A stretch of DNA of 64,000 nucleotides. Origin: Pseudonocardia sp. (GTDB lineage: Bacteria; Actinomycetota; Actinomycetes; Mycobacteriales; Pseudonocardiaceae). A program made the position numbers and the translations under genes. Shown in pieces: positions 43,334-51,670 of this stretch (its first letter is position 1; each line of letters begins with the position of its first letter). The stretch is taken from NCBI RefSeq assembly GCF_029263155.1, contig NZ_JAJCYB010000088.1, positions 1 to 64,000 of the forward strand, in the 5' to 3' direction. Under the pieces are notes generated by a model. That model did not search any database. It was not told the origin of the DNA and saw only the letters and a list, made by a program, of their open reading frames with translations.

Positions 43334-43876
43334 CTACAGCCGGAGCATCGGCAGCGGACGTCGCGGGTCCTCGCGCAGCCCGCGACGGAACGCCCGCAGC
43401 AGCATCGGACGGAAGCCGGTGGCGGGGTGGCGCGCCGTGAGCGCCCGGTAGGCGGCGCGGGGCACTCCGGGGGCACCCACGAGCCCGCCGGTGACGTCGG
43501 TGAGGTCGGCCCGGCGGAACGCCTCGACGAGCGGGTCGGGATGGTGGGCGTGCCGGACGCGGTGGTGCTCGTCGATCATCGCTGCGACCAGTGGGCCGTG
43601 GTCGTCCGCGCCGCCGAGTTCGGCCCGGGCGTGCCGGATCGAGGGTGGCAGGTAGTCCCAGGTGCCGCCGTCGAACCACAGGCCGGCGTCGTGGAAGAAT
43701 CCGGCGACGCCGACCGCGTCGGCGGTGGTGCCTTCGAGGGGCGCCTGCAGCGCGACGAGGCCGATCACGCGGTGGACGTGGCCGCGGTAGCGGTCCAGGT
43801 CGTCGCCGAACACGGTGGCGTGTCGGGCGAACAGCCCGTCGGCGACGTCGTGGGCGCGGTCTGCGGCGAGGGGCAC
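43334..43876 (-). CDS. HD-domain phosphohydrolase-like protein
   Basis: A 180-residue HD-superfamily protein. Metal-ligand candidates are HVHRV near residue 35, GFFHDAGLWFD near 62 (His-Asp) and later ID-EHHRVR. The plan resembles metal-dependent hydrolases that act on small phosphorylated or amide compounds. The last 40 residues (FRPMLLRAFRRGLREDP) are basic. It starts at GTG 43876; a decayed reductase gene lies 139 bases upstream on the same strand. Confidence 0.8.
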   Translation of the reverse strand: MPLAADRAHDVADGLFARHATVFGDDLDRYRGHVHRVIGLVALQAPLEGTTADAVGVAGFFHDAGLWFDGGTWDYLPPSIRHARAELGGADDHGPLVAAMIDEHHRVRHAHHPDPLVEAFRRADLTDVTGGLVGAPGVPRAAYRALTARHPATGFRPMLLRAFRRGLREDPRRPLPMLRL

Positions 43877-44015
43877 GGCTCTCCCGGGTGCGGTGGTCAG
43901 GACGGCTGCGGCGCTCGCCCGTGGGGGTACCAGAATGACGCTCCCACCTCGGGGCCGGACGAGGACCGGCCACAGTGCCGCCCATCGTCTCGTGCGGGTG
44001 GCCGGGATCGATCAC

Positions 44016-44283
44016 CTACGTCAGGTCCGTGACGCCGTCGTAGTCGGCGAGGGCCGGGGCGCCGGTGACGTCGTACTCGAGCAGCAGCAGGGTAGGTCCG
44101 GCGGCCGAGCAGCAGGCCGTCGGCCAGGTCGAGCCAGGCCGACGCGCATCCGACGAACGCGGCGTCCAGGTGCGGCACCAGCCAGCCGCCTGCGGCGAAG
44201 CCGTCGCTCGTGTCCTCGGTCGAGGAGCCCGGTGCCTGGCTCACCCCGTCGAGGGTGAGGAACTGCGTGACGGCGATCCTCAT
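44016..44283 (-). pseudogene. Dihydrofolate-reductase-family (RibD_C) gene with internal deletion
   Basis: From ATG 44283 the first 60 residues (RIAVTQFLTLDGVSQAPGSS through LADGLLLGRRTY) are the N-terminus of a RibD_C/DHFR-like reductase, normally about 190 residues. Right after GRRTY, in a different frame, comes LLLLEYDVTGAPALADYDG followed by a stop at 44018-44016, which looks like the normal C-terminus. About 110 middle residues and the frame are lost at a CTG repeat. The untranslated-frame continuation to 43897 is junk. The start overlaps the stop of the SRPBCC gene (ATGA), so it was the third gene of an ArsR operon. Confidence 0.7.
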
Positions 44284-44756
44284 CGTCGCATCCCGCTCTC
44301 GGCGAGCCCGGCGAGCTGGTCGGTGGTGGTGCCCCAGCCGTCGGCGAAGCCGAGCGCGGCGTGCCGGGCGCGGGCCACGGGATCGCCGTGCCGCACGGTC
44401 ACCCGGTAGTCGGTGCCCTCCGGGTGGTCGCGCAGGACCACCTCGGCGGTCATCGCTATCGGGTCGGGCATCGCGGGGCGCCAACCGCTGTCGACCGCGT
44501 TGGTGAACACGATCCGCTCCGACGGCTCGACCACGAGGAAGCACGCGTCCAGGTGCGGGACGAACCCCTGCGCGTCGTCGCTCATCTGCGTGACGAACGC
44601 GCCGCCGGGCCGGACGTCGAGCCGCTGGACGCGGCAGCGGGTGGGGGCGGGCAGCCACCACCGCGCCAGCTGGTCCGGATCGGTCCAGGCCGCCCACACC
44701 TGCGGGCGGGGTGCGCGGATGATCCGGTGGATGCCGAGATCGAGGTCGGGGTTCAC
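44280..44756 (-). CDS. SRPBCC/AHSA1-type protein
   Basis: A 158-residue START-like (AHSA1, SRPBCC) ligand-binding protein with HRIIRAPRPQVWAAWTDPDQLARWWLPAPTRC near the N-terminus and a C-terminal helix GWGTTTDQLAGLAE. Such proteins are commonly paired with an ArsR regulator, as here, and bind hydrophobic ligands. GTG 44756 overlaps the ArsR gene stop (GTGA) and its own stop overlaps the decayed reductase. Ligand unknown. Confidence 0.9.
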   Translation of the reverse strand: MNPDLDLGIHRIIRAPRPQVWAAWTDPDQLARWWLPAPTRCRVQRLDVRPGGAFVTQMSDDAQGFVPHLDACFLVVEPSERIVFTNAVDSGWRPAMPDPIAMTAEVVLRDHPEGTDYRVTVRHGDPVARARHAALGFADGWGTTTDQLAGLAESGMRR

Positions 44757-45100
44757 CGGTTCTCCTCCGGGGTGGTGACGAACCGTTCGAGACGGTCGGT
44801 GCGGTCCGCCCAGATGCGCCGCTGCTCCGCGAGCCAGTCGTCGACGAGCTCGAACCGCTCCGGATCGAGCTCGCACATGCGCACCCGGCCGGACTTCGTG
44901 GTGCGGATCAGGCCGTTCGACTCCAGCACCCGCACGTGCTTCATGAACGACGGGAGCGTCATCGGGGCGTCGCGGGCGAGGTCACCGACACTGGCCGGCC
45001 CGCGGCCGAGCCTGCCGACGACCGCGCGCCGCGTCGGGTCCGCGAGCGCGACGAACACCCCGTCGAGCACCCCGTCGAGCACCGCTGAATACTGAGCCAT
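44753..45100 (-). CDS. ArsR family transcriptional regulator
   Basis: A 115-residue winged-helix ArsR/SmtB-type repressor: LADPTRRAVVGRLGRGPASVGDLARDAPMTLPSFMKHVRVLESNGLI covers the helix-turn-helix. No metal-binding Cys pair is present, so it senses something other than metal, as is usual for ArsR proteins paired with SRPBCC genes. ATG 45100 is chosen because the conserved domain begins soon after and an inverted repeat suited to autoregulation lies upstream. Confidence 0.9.
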   Translation of the reverse strand: MAQYSAVLDGVLDGVFVALADPTRRAVVGRLGRGPASVGDLARDAPMTLPSFMKHVRVLESNGLIRTTKSGRVRMCELDPERFELVDDWLAEQRRIWADRTDRLERFVTTPEENR

Positions 45101-45125
45101 GGGGCAAAGTGTCGCGCTCACCGAA

Positions 45126-45145
45126 ACTTAGCGCAAAGGCTAAGT
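45126..45145. promoter_or_regulatory. Inverted repeat, candidate ArsR operator
   Basis: ACTTAGC-N6-GCTAAGT, a perfect 7-base inverted repeat, lies 25-45 bases upstream of the ArsR ATG, in an A+T-richer patch that should be the promoter. It is in the short gap between the ArsR gene and the STAS gene end. Autoregulation is inferred. Confidence 0.55.
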
Positions 45146-45153
45146 GTTACCGC

Positions 45154-45642
45154 TCAGGTCCCGACCACGTCGCGGTCGCCGGGCCCGCGGACGACCGCGA
45201 GGTGTGACCGGCGCGGGTCGATCTCCACTACGGGACCGGATGTCGCGGGCAGGCCGGGTGCGGCCGGGTCGTCCAGCGCGTCGAGGGCGATCTCGGGCGT
45301 GCGGAAGCCCGGGAGGGCGGCGAGCAGGGAGTCGACGTGCTGCGGGAGCGCGGTACGGCGGTCCGCGACGCCGGTGACGTACAGCGACGCCCCCGCGCGA
45401 CGGCACGCCTGCTCGGCCTCGCCCAGCACCTCCAGGCCGCCGGTGCCGAAGGTCCGGACGTCGTGCAGGTCGACGACGACGTGCGTGCACCGTGCGGCGT
45501 CGGCCCGCAGGCTGGTGCACGTGTCGAGCAGCCGGGCCAGGCGGCGGGCGGTGATCCGGTTGAGGTCGCCTGCCACCCAGACCACCGCGATGCCGCGCCG
45601 GGTGTGCTCGACGGCCAGTTGCATGTCGTCCACTGAAGTCAC
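45154..45642 (-). CDS. STAS-domain protein (anti-sigma factor antagonist-like)
   Basis: A 162-residue STAS protein. The fold pattern IAVVWVAGDLNRITARRLARLLDTC, VVVDLHDVRTFGTGGLEVLGEAEQ and an acidic C-terminal extension are seen; the position usually holding the phosphorylatable Ser is Thr/Gly (FGTGG). GTG 45642 is chosen because GGGAGG lies 5 bases upstream. A stress-sigma-like promoter precedes it, in keeping with the partner-switching role of STAS proteins in SigF/SigB control. Confidence 0.82.
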   Translation of the reverse strand: MTSVDDMQLAVEHTRRGIAVVWVAGDLNRITARRLARLLDTCTSLRADAARCTHVVVDLHDVRTFGTGGLEVLGEAEQACRRAGASLYVTGVADRRTALPQHVDSLLAALPGFRTPEIALDALDDPAAPGLPATSGPVVEIDPRRSHLAVVRGPGDRDVVGT

Positions 45643-45695
45643 GGGTACCTCCCACGTTCCGCGGGCTGCATGGACGCCGCCGCGCGGCCCCGGGG

Positions 45696-45723
45696 ATACC
45701 CGGTTGCCCGGCCCGCTCACACC
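45696..45723 (-). promoter_or_regulatory. Candidate SigF/SigB-type promoter of the STAS gene
   Basis: On the minus strand GGTGTG (45723-45718), a 16-base spacer and GGGTAT (45701-45696) fit the actinobacterial SigB/SigF pattern. The -35 box overlaps the stop codon of the mycothione reductase gene. The leader to the GTG at 45642 would be about 47 bases. Confidence 0.55.
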
Positions 45724-47104
45724 TCGGCGTGCGGGCCTGCGCGGCCGAGCCCCAGCAGGGCGTTCTCCACCACCTCGGTGAGCGCGGGATGGATCCAGAA
45801 CGGCGTGTTCGCGAGCGTGCGCGCGTCGATGCCGCAGGACAGCGCCACCACGAGCGGCTGGATCAGCGTGGCCGCCTGGGGGCCCATGATGTGCGCGCCG
45901 AGCAGCCGGCCGGTGCCGCGCTCGGCCAGGACCTTGCAGAACCCGGTGGTGTCCTCCAGCGCCCATCCGTAGGCCGTCCCGGAGTAGGGCTGGACGCTCT
46001 CGACGTGGTCGATGCCCTGATCGCGGCACTGCTGCGAGGTGCGCCCGACGGCGGCGATCCGGGGGTCCGTGAAGATCGCCGCGGGGACCGCGGACAGGTC
46101 GGTCTCCATCGGGTCCTCGGGGTGGAGCAGGTTGTACGAGGCGACCTCCGCCTCGCGGTTGGCCACGTGCTTGAGCGGCACCGACGTGCTCACGTCGCCC
46201 AGGGCGTAGACGCCCTCGGCGGTGGTGCGCTGGCCCGCGTCGACCACGATGCGCCCGTCGGGGTGCCGCTCGATCCCGGCCGCGTGCAGGTCGAGGCGGT
46301 CGCCGTTGGGCGTGCGGCCGACCGCGACCAGCAGCGTGTCGGCCTCGACGGCCCTTCGTCCAGCACGAGCCGCACCGCCCCGGCGGTGCCCGTCACGGAC
46401 TCGACCTGCCGGCCCAGCCGCACGTCGTAGCGCTCGCGGGCGAGCGCGGTGAACCCGTCGACGACGGCCTCGTCCTGGCCGCCGAGCAGCCGGTCCGCCA
46501 TGTCGATCATGACGATGTCGGCGCCGAGCGCGGAGAAGACGTGCGCGAACTCGGCGGCGATGTAGCCGCCGCCGAGGATCGCCAGGCGCCGGGGCAGCGC
46601 GGCCCGGCGCATGATCGTGTCCGAGGTCTCGAACGGTACGCGAGACGACGCCACCGGCTCGGGAACCGCCGGGCGGCTTCCGGCGGCGACGACCACCCGG
46701 TCCCCGGAGACCACGTCGTGTCCCGACCCGTCGGTTCGTTCGACGGACAGCGTGCGCGGCCCGGTGAACCGGGCGTGCCCCGAGTGGACGGTGACGTGCT
46801 CGGCGTCGACCCGGCCCGCCCGGCCGTCCGCGGCGACGGCGTCCAGCCGCCCGAAGACCCGGTCCTGGACCTCGGTCCACCGCACCGCGTCGAGCCGGGC
46901 GTCGACACCGAAGCGACCGGCCGCGCGGACGGCCTCGGCGACGTCCGCGGTGTGGGTGAGCATCTTCGTCGGGATGCAGCCCGCGTTCAGGCAGGTGCCC
47001 CCGAACTCCCCGTGGTCGACGACGGCCACGTCCAGGTCGGTGCAGGCGTCGACGACGGTGTTGCCGGACCCGGCGCCGAGGATGACGAGATCATGATGGG
47101 TCAC
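45717..47104 (-). pseudogene. mtr: Mycothione reductase, frameshifted
   Basis: NADPH-dependent flavoprotein disulfide reductase that keeps mycothiol reduced. The redox-active disulfide is GGTCLNAGCIPTKM near residue 40, the NAD(P) motif AILGGGYIAAEFAHVFSALG near 180, and the C-terminal His-Glu region HPALTEVVENALLGLG. The frame breaks at 46352-46354: a run of three G (minus strand) would need four for LDEG to continue into VEADTLLVAVGRTPNGD. As given the first part ends at 46190 and the C-terminal half (to 45717) is in another frame. A one-base loss in an essential-type gene suggests an assembly error. The GTG overlaps the stop of the small upstream gene (GTGA). Confidence 0.88.
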
Positions 47105-47280
47105 CGCGGAAGGGTGGGCGGGTCGGGCTCCTCCTGCCGATCGGCGTCGCGCGGTCGCACACCGGGCTCCTCGCCGCGCCTGCCCTCTGCCGGTCCGAGG
47201 TCGTTGGCCACCGCCAGGTCGCGGTCCAGCCTGTCGACCTCGTCGTCCTCGTCCGGGTGTCCCGGTTCCGTGCCGGTCAT
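47101..47280 (-). CDS. Small acidic hypothetical protein upstream of mtr
   Basis: A 59-residue very hydrophilic protein (HPDEDDEVDRLDRDLAVAND and later RRGEEPGVRPRDADRQEEP) with no hydrophobic core, so probably disordered. ATG 47280 has GAGGAG 6 bases upstream, and its stop overlaps the mycothione reductase GTG, which makes it a coupled first gene. I do not recognise the family. Confidence 0.6.
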   Translation of the reverse strand: MTGTEPGHPDEDDEVDRLDRDLAVANDLGPAEGRRGEEPGVRPRDADRQEEPDPPTLPR

Positions 47281-47596
47281 CGGCGACTCCTCACCGTCGG
47301 ATGCCCGGGGGTACCCGCGTGCGAGCGGAGCGATGCGCGGCCGCCGTTGTGGGATGGCACATATCGCGTCGCGGCGCGACCGATGACGGTGAGGATCGCC
47401 GCTCGTGGTGCCGCTGCCGACGCACCGGGGTCCTGTCCGCATCCACAGTCCGCGGACGCCCAGGATTGAGGACCGTCCCAGAGACCCGACGGCCGTCGCG
47501 CTGGCATCGTTCGGGAGGTGCCGCCCAGCACCGCCCGATCCACTCGCGAGCCGGTCCCCACGCCCACGCCACACCGGATCCCGACCCGGAGTCGCC
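47281..47596. other. Divergent intergenic region, mtr and adoK sides
   Basis: These 316 bases lie between the divergent small-protein/mtr operon and the adenosine kinase gene. A GGGTAC at 47316-47311 (minus strand) recalls a stress-sigma -10 box but has no matching -35. I see no repeat or gene of note. Confidence 0.4.
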
Positions 47597-48598
47597 ATGC
47601 CCCACGGAACCGTCGCCGTCGCCGGCTCGATCGCGACCGACCACCTCATGCACTTCCCCGGCCGGTTCGCCGACCAGCTGGTCGGCAGCCATCTGGAGAA
47701 GATCTCGCTGAGCTTCCTCGTCGACGATCTCGTCGTGCACCGGGGCGGGGTCGGCGCCAACATCGCCTTCGGGCTGGGGGTGCTGGGCTGCCGCCCGCTG
47801 CTGATCGGGTCCGCCGGACCCGACTTCGCCGACTACCGCACCTGGCTGGAGTCGCACGGGGTCGACTGTGCCGGGGTGCACCTCTCGGCGACGGCCCACA
47901 CCGCCCGGTTCACCTGCACCACCGACGACGACCAGTGCCAGCTGGCCTCGTTCTACCCGGGCGCGATGAGCGAGGCCGGCCGGCGGCCGATCGCCCCGCT
48001 GGTCGGGAGCCACGGCGTCGGGTTGCTGCTGGTCGGCGCGGACGACCCGGCCGCGATGATCGGCCACACCGAGCAGGCGCGCGGGATCGGCCTGCCCTTC
48101 GCCGCCGACCCGTCCCAGCAGCTGCCCCGACTCGACCGGGACCAGTGCCGCACGCTCGTCGACGGCGCGCACTACCTTTTCACCAACGAGTACGAGTGGG
48201 CCCTGCTCACCCGCCGGACCGGCTGGGACGAGGCCGAGATCGCCGGGCGGGTCGGGACGCGCATCACGACGCTGTCCGCGCAGGGCGCCGTGCTGGTCGC
48301 CGGGGGAGAGGAGGTCCGGGTCGGCGTGGTCCCCGCGCGCGAGACCGTGGACCCGACCGGCGTCGGGGACGGGTTCCGGGCCGGTTTCCTGGCCGCCACG
48401 GCCGCCGGGCTGGGCATCGAGCGGGCCGCCCAGCTGGGCTCGCTGGTCGCCACGCTGGTGCTGGAGACCGAGGGCACCCAGGAGTGGGACCTGGACCCCG
48501 CCCGCGACCGGGCCCGCGTCGCCGACGCCTACGGGACCGAGGCCGCCGCGGACCTCGACCCGCTGCTGCAGGCGGCCGCCGGCGGGGCCGTGGCGTGA
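47597..48598 (+). CDS. adoK: Adenosine kinase (PfkB family)
   Basis: A 333-residue adenosine kinase of the mycobacterial AdoK type, forming AMP from adenosine and ATP. The start VAVAGSIATDHLMHFPGRFADQL and SLSFLVDDLVVHRGGVGANIAFGLGVLG are close to AdoK; TDDDQCQLASFYPGAMSEA and the catalytic DPTGVGDGFRAGFLAATAAGLG (Asp near residue 260) follow. Purine salvage is the expected role. ATG 47597 leads directly into the conserved domain. It converges on the mycofactocin-type SDR gene with 105 bases between. Confidence 0.93.
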   Translation: MPHGTVAVAGSIATDHLMHFPGRFADQLVGSHLEKISLSFLVDDLVVHRGGVGANIAFGLGVLGCRPLLIGSAGPDFADYRTWLESHGVDCAGVHLSATAHTARFTCTTDDDQCQLASFYPGAMSEAGRRPIAPLVGSHGVGLLLVGADDPAAMIGHTEQARGIGLPFAADPSQQLPRLDRDQCRTLVDGAHYLFTNEYEWALLTRRTGWDEAEIAGRVGTRITTLSAQGAVLVAGGEEVRVGVVPARETVDPTGVGDGFRAGFLAATAAGLGIERAAQLGSLVATLVLETEGTQEWDLDPARDRARVADAYGTEAAADLDPLLQAAAGGAVA

Positions 48599-48703
48599 CC
48601 GCGGTCGTGCCCGGCGGCGCCCGGTCGTCGCCCGCGTCCGTGCCCAGCTGTGCGCACCGTCCTGTCCGGCGTCGTGCCGCGGCGCCACCCCGCCGGCACC
48701 CCG

Positions 48704-49539
48704 TCACTTCACGGACATGCCGGCGTCGACGGGCAGGGCGACGCCGGTGACGTAGCGGGCCTCGTCGGAGGCGAGGAACAGCAGCGCGTTGGCGATGTCC
48801 TCCGCCTCCACCCACGGCACCGGGAGCAGGTTGAGCCCCTGGTAGAGGTGGATGACGTCGTCGAGGGTCGGTGCGTCGAGGTCGGGGCGGAAGATCCGCC
48901 AGTTGTTCTCGTTGAGCAGCAGCGGCGTGGGCACCGTGGTGGGGTGCAGCGAGTTCACCCGGATCGAGTGCGGCGCCAGCTCCACGGCCAGGCTGCGCAT
49001 CAGCCCGACCACGCCGTGCTTCGCCGAGGTGTAGGCCGAGAAGTTCGGCACGGCCTTGAGGGCGAGCGAGGAGCTGGTCAACACGATCGCCCCACCCCGG
49101 CCGCGCTCCACCAGGTGCGGGATGGCCGCCCTGGCGGTGTTCCAGACCCCGGTGAGGTTGGTGTCGAGCACCGCGCGCCAGTCCTGCTCGGTGGTGTGGG
49201 CGGAGTCCGCGGCGATGCCCTGGATCCCGGCGTTCGCCGAGACGATGTCGACGTGACCGAGCTGCTCGACCCCGTCGTCGACCAGGCGCTGCACGGCGGC
49301 GAAGTCGCGCGCGTCGGCCTTCGCCCAGACGATCCGGCGGTCCAGCTGCTCCACCCGTGCGACGGTCTCCGCCAGGTCCTCCTCGGCGGCGGCGGGGGCA
49401 CCCTGGGCGTCGACCGGCCCGCAGATGTCGAACGCGATGATGTCCGCCCCCTCCTGGGCCAGGCGCACCGCGTGCGCACGGCCCTGGCCACGGGCGGCCC
49501 CGGAGATGAGGGCGACCTTGCCTCGACGCGGCCGGTCAC
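48704..49539 (-). pseudogene. Mycofactocin-coupled SDR oxidoreductase, frameshifted near the start
   Basis: Short-chain dehydrogenase with the mycofactocin-type insertion after the first beta-alpha unit (FDICGPVDAQGAP through EQLDRRIVWAKADARD). Active-site residues are Ser in LTSSSLAL and YTSAK, with the typical C-terminus YVTGVALPVDAGMSVK. The natural N-terminus starts at GTG 49539 (TGRVEG), but at 49521-49522 a GG should be GGG for KVALISGAARGQGRAHAVRLAQ to stay in frame. As given only the part from GTG 49468 (254 residues) is open and it lacks the NAD-binding GxxxGxG. A one-base loss suggests an assembly error. The enzyme would oxidise an alcohol with non-exchangeable NAD. Confidence 0.82.
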
Positions 49540-49613
49540 GCGACCATCTCGCTGTCGACGCTGCCCCGCGCGGTGCCGTCGTCGACGGCGAGCGTGCTGC
49601 TGATCTCGATCAT
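49536..49613 (-). CDS. Short 25-residue reading frame coupled to the SDR gene
   Basis: ATG 49613, with GGAACGGAG upstream, opens a frame of 25 codons (MIEISSTLAVDDGTARGSVD then SEMVA) whose TGA overlaps the GTG of the SDR gene. It is not a mycofactocin precursor, since the GVY-type end is absent. It may be a leader peptide for translational coupling, or the remains of a larger gene. No family is recognised. Confidence 0.35.
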   Translation of the reverse strand: MIEISSTLAVDDGTARGSVDSEMVA

Positions 49614-49925
49614 GGGGTGAACTCCGTTCCTCGGTGACGGACGGCGGGTCCGGCCAGGGCCCGGCCCCGGGCCGGCTGGTTCTGCGCTCCCGGTCCCCGG
49701 TCCCGAACTGCCCCGTGACTCCCGCATCGAAGAGGTAGACACTTATTTCGTATCTCCACGTCAGATGCATGTGTGAGATAGAGTGTCTACACATTGTGGG
49801 GACGTCAACCCCTGTCGCCGGGTTGGCGCAGTAGGCTGCGGTACGCGTGGTCCGCGGTGCTGTCGGCCGACGTCGGACCGGGGTGGGCCGCCGGGGGTCG
49901 ACGAGCCGGTGACGCGCTGCCCGGG
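49614..49925. other. Intergenic region with SDR promoter
   Basis: These 312 bases between the SDR leader frame and the end of the TPM-domain gene hold an A+T-richer patch at 49735-49800 with a nested inverted repeat (listed separately), which is the likely promoter of the minus-strand SDR gene. I see no gene in the rest. Confidence 0.5.
49735..49790. promoter_or_regulatory. Nested inverted repeat upstream of the SDR gene
   Basis: GTAGACACT (49735-49743) and AGTGTCTAC (49782-49790) are perfect 9-base arms. Inside them TATCTC (49751-49756) and GAGATA (49775-49780) form a second pair. Each side therefore reads GTAGACACT-TATCTC, with a 7-base or 1-base gap. Such a site could bind a TetR- or GntR-type regulator as two dimers. 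No regulator gene is adjacent. Confidence 0.5.
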
Positions 49926-51530
49926 TCAGGTGCTGCCGGCGGCGCCGCCCCCGCCGCCCGCCCCACCGCCGCTGACGGTGGTGCCGCTCGCGGACGTCCC
50001 CGCCGTGGAGTTGAAGGCGATCCACCACGGGAACGTCGCGAGCTGAGCGGAGTGCCCGGCCGCCCCGAACGCGCGCACGACCTGCCCCGACTCCGCGGCG
50101 GCCTTCATCCGGTCCTCCAGCGCGCCGGCGAGGTCGAGGGCCACGGCGTCGGGGAGGACGGCGTCGAGGTCCAGGTCCGCGTGCTCGTCCTCGGCCGCGG
50201 CCTTGAGCCCGTCGCGGTAGGCGATCCAGCCGACGGCGGCGTTCTGGCCGGCGATGGTGAGGCTGGGGTACGTGGTGGCCAGCACGGTCGCGGCGAGGGC
50301 GGCCACCGCGAGGCCGCCCAGCGCCACCCACGCCGGCCAGGGCGCCTCGCCGATCGCGCCGACGACGAACCCGGCCACCAGCAGGACCCAGCCGAGGACC
50401 GCGATCACGGCGAGCCACGCCCGCGGCACCCGCGCCGCCTCGTCGAGCCAACCCTGGGCGACGAGCCTGTTGCGCAGGGCCGTGCGGACCGCGGACGGGT
50501 CGCGGACGACCTTCCCGAGCGCGGTGCTGTCGACGACCTCGCCGTCGGCACGGTCGGCGAGGCCGCGCCAGACCGCGCGGTCGACGTCGTCGCGGAGCAG
50601 CCCCTCGTCGCGCAGCCGGACCTGCACCTTCGGGCTGCTGAACGTCCCGCCGTCGCTCTCCGGCTCGATGTCGACGGCCCCGCGGGTCGCGAGGTCGAGC
50701 AGGACCGCCGGTGTCGGCGAGGAGGGCGGTCCGCCGGCGACGAGCGCGGCGGCCACCGCGGGCGGCAGGTCCCCCGGGCGGCGGGTGGTCGGCTTCCCGG
50801 GAGTCCGGTCGGTGGTGCGCCGCCCGCGGAACAGGCCGAACGCCCCGGTCAGCGCGACGAGTGCGGCGGCGAGCGCCGCCGTCGGCAGCCAGCTCCGCGA
50901 GGCGTCCGCCGCCCACTGCTCGGCCGCGCTGACCGGCGGCCCGAACCGGATGCTGTCCGAGAGCCGCTCGATCCCCGCGACGAGGCTCGCGTGGACGTCG
51001 CCCTCGCGCAGCGGCGGGATCAGGGCGTCCTCGACGATGTCCTCCTGCTCGTCGCGCGGGACGTTGCCGTCGTCGAGGGTGCGCCCGACGAAGATGCCGG
51101 CGCGCGCCTCCTGCGGGTCGTCGGGGTCGCGGTTGACCAGGATCGCCACGGCAGTGTCCTGGTCCGCACCGGTGCGCGCGACCCACGCCTGCTGCAGGGC
51201 CTCCACCTGGTCGAAGGTGTCCTCGCTCGACGCGTCGAGCGCGCGCACGAGTACGACCGCATCGGCCCCGGTGTCGCGCAGCGCGTCGAGCCGGTCCTGC
51301 AGGTCGCTCGTCTGCTCCGGCGTCAGCGAGGACCCGGTCTCGTCGTAGACGCGCACGCCCGGTTCGAGGCCGGGGAACCGGTCGGCCTCCTGCGCGAGCG
51401 CCGCGGGCGCGGTGACGAGCACCGCCAGCAGCACCGCCAGGACGGCAGCCAGCCCTCCGGGCACCGATGACCCCCGGACAGCACCAACCCGCACCGCACC
51501 AACCCCCCGTCGGTGATCCACCCCCAGCAT
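49926..51530 (-). CDS. TPM-domain membrane protein (DUF2207-like plan)
   Basis: A 534-residue exported membrane protein. A signal peptide-like segment (residues about 20-48, ending ALAQEAD) is followed by a TPM domain (GVRVYDETGSSLTPEQTSDLQDRLDALRDTGAD, then AILVNRD and IFVGRTL) of about 130 residues outside the membrane. Then come a membrane segment (WLPTAALAAALVALTGAFGLF), a cytosolic DUF2207-like region, a membrane pair (about residues 375-430) and a Gly-rich C-terminus. TPM proteins have been tied to photosystem repair and membrane-protein quality control. ATG 51530 is chosen for signal-peptide length; the frame is open a few codons further upstream. Confidence 0.8.
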   Translation of the reverse strand: MLGVDHRRGVGAVRVGAVRGSSVPGGLAAVLAVLLAVLVTAPAALAQEADRFPGLEPGVRVYDETGSSLTPEQTSDLQDRLDALRDTGADAVVLVRALDASSEDTFDQVEALQQAWVARTGADQDTAVAILVNRDPDDPQEARAGIFVGRTLDDGNVPRDEQEDIVEDALIPPLREGDVHASLVAGIERLSDSIRFGPPVSAAEQWAADASRSWLPTAALAAALVALTGAFGLFRGRRTTDRTPGKPTTRRPGDLPPAVAAALVAGGPPSSPTPAVLLDLATRGAVDIEPESDGGTFSSPKVQVRLRDEGLLRDDVDRAVWRGLADRADGEVVDSTALGKVVRDPSAVRTALRNRLVAQGWLDEAARVPRAWLAVIAVLGWVLLVAGFVVGAIGEAPWPAWVALGGLAVAALAATVLATTYPSLTIAGQNAAVGWIAYRDGLKAAAEDEHADLDLDAVLPDAVALDLAGALEDRMKAAAESGQVVRAFGAAGHSAQLATFPWWIAFNSTAGTSASGTTVSGGGAGGGGGAAGST

Positions 51531-51670
51531 GATGCCGCGTCGGGCGGCGGCCGGCACACCGGGGTGATCGGCGTCCGGTCAGCGCCGGCCCAGCACCGGG
51601 GTTGGCGGGTACCCCGTCGACCTGGTGTCCGATCGTGGTCCGTTGCCGGGGTGTGGGAGGCGCGCCGCGC

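Noticed and set aside
47311-47316. Stress-sigma promoter before the small protein/mtr operon
   Set aside because: GGGTAC is present but no GGTGT- or GTTT-like -35 box stands 14-16 bases upstream.
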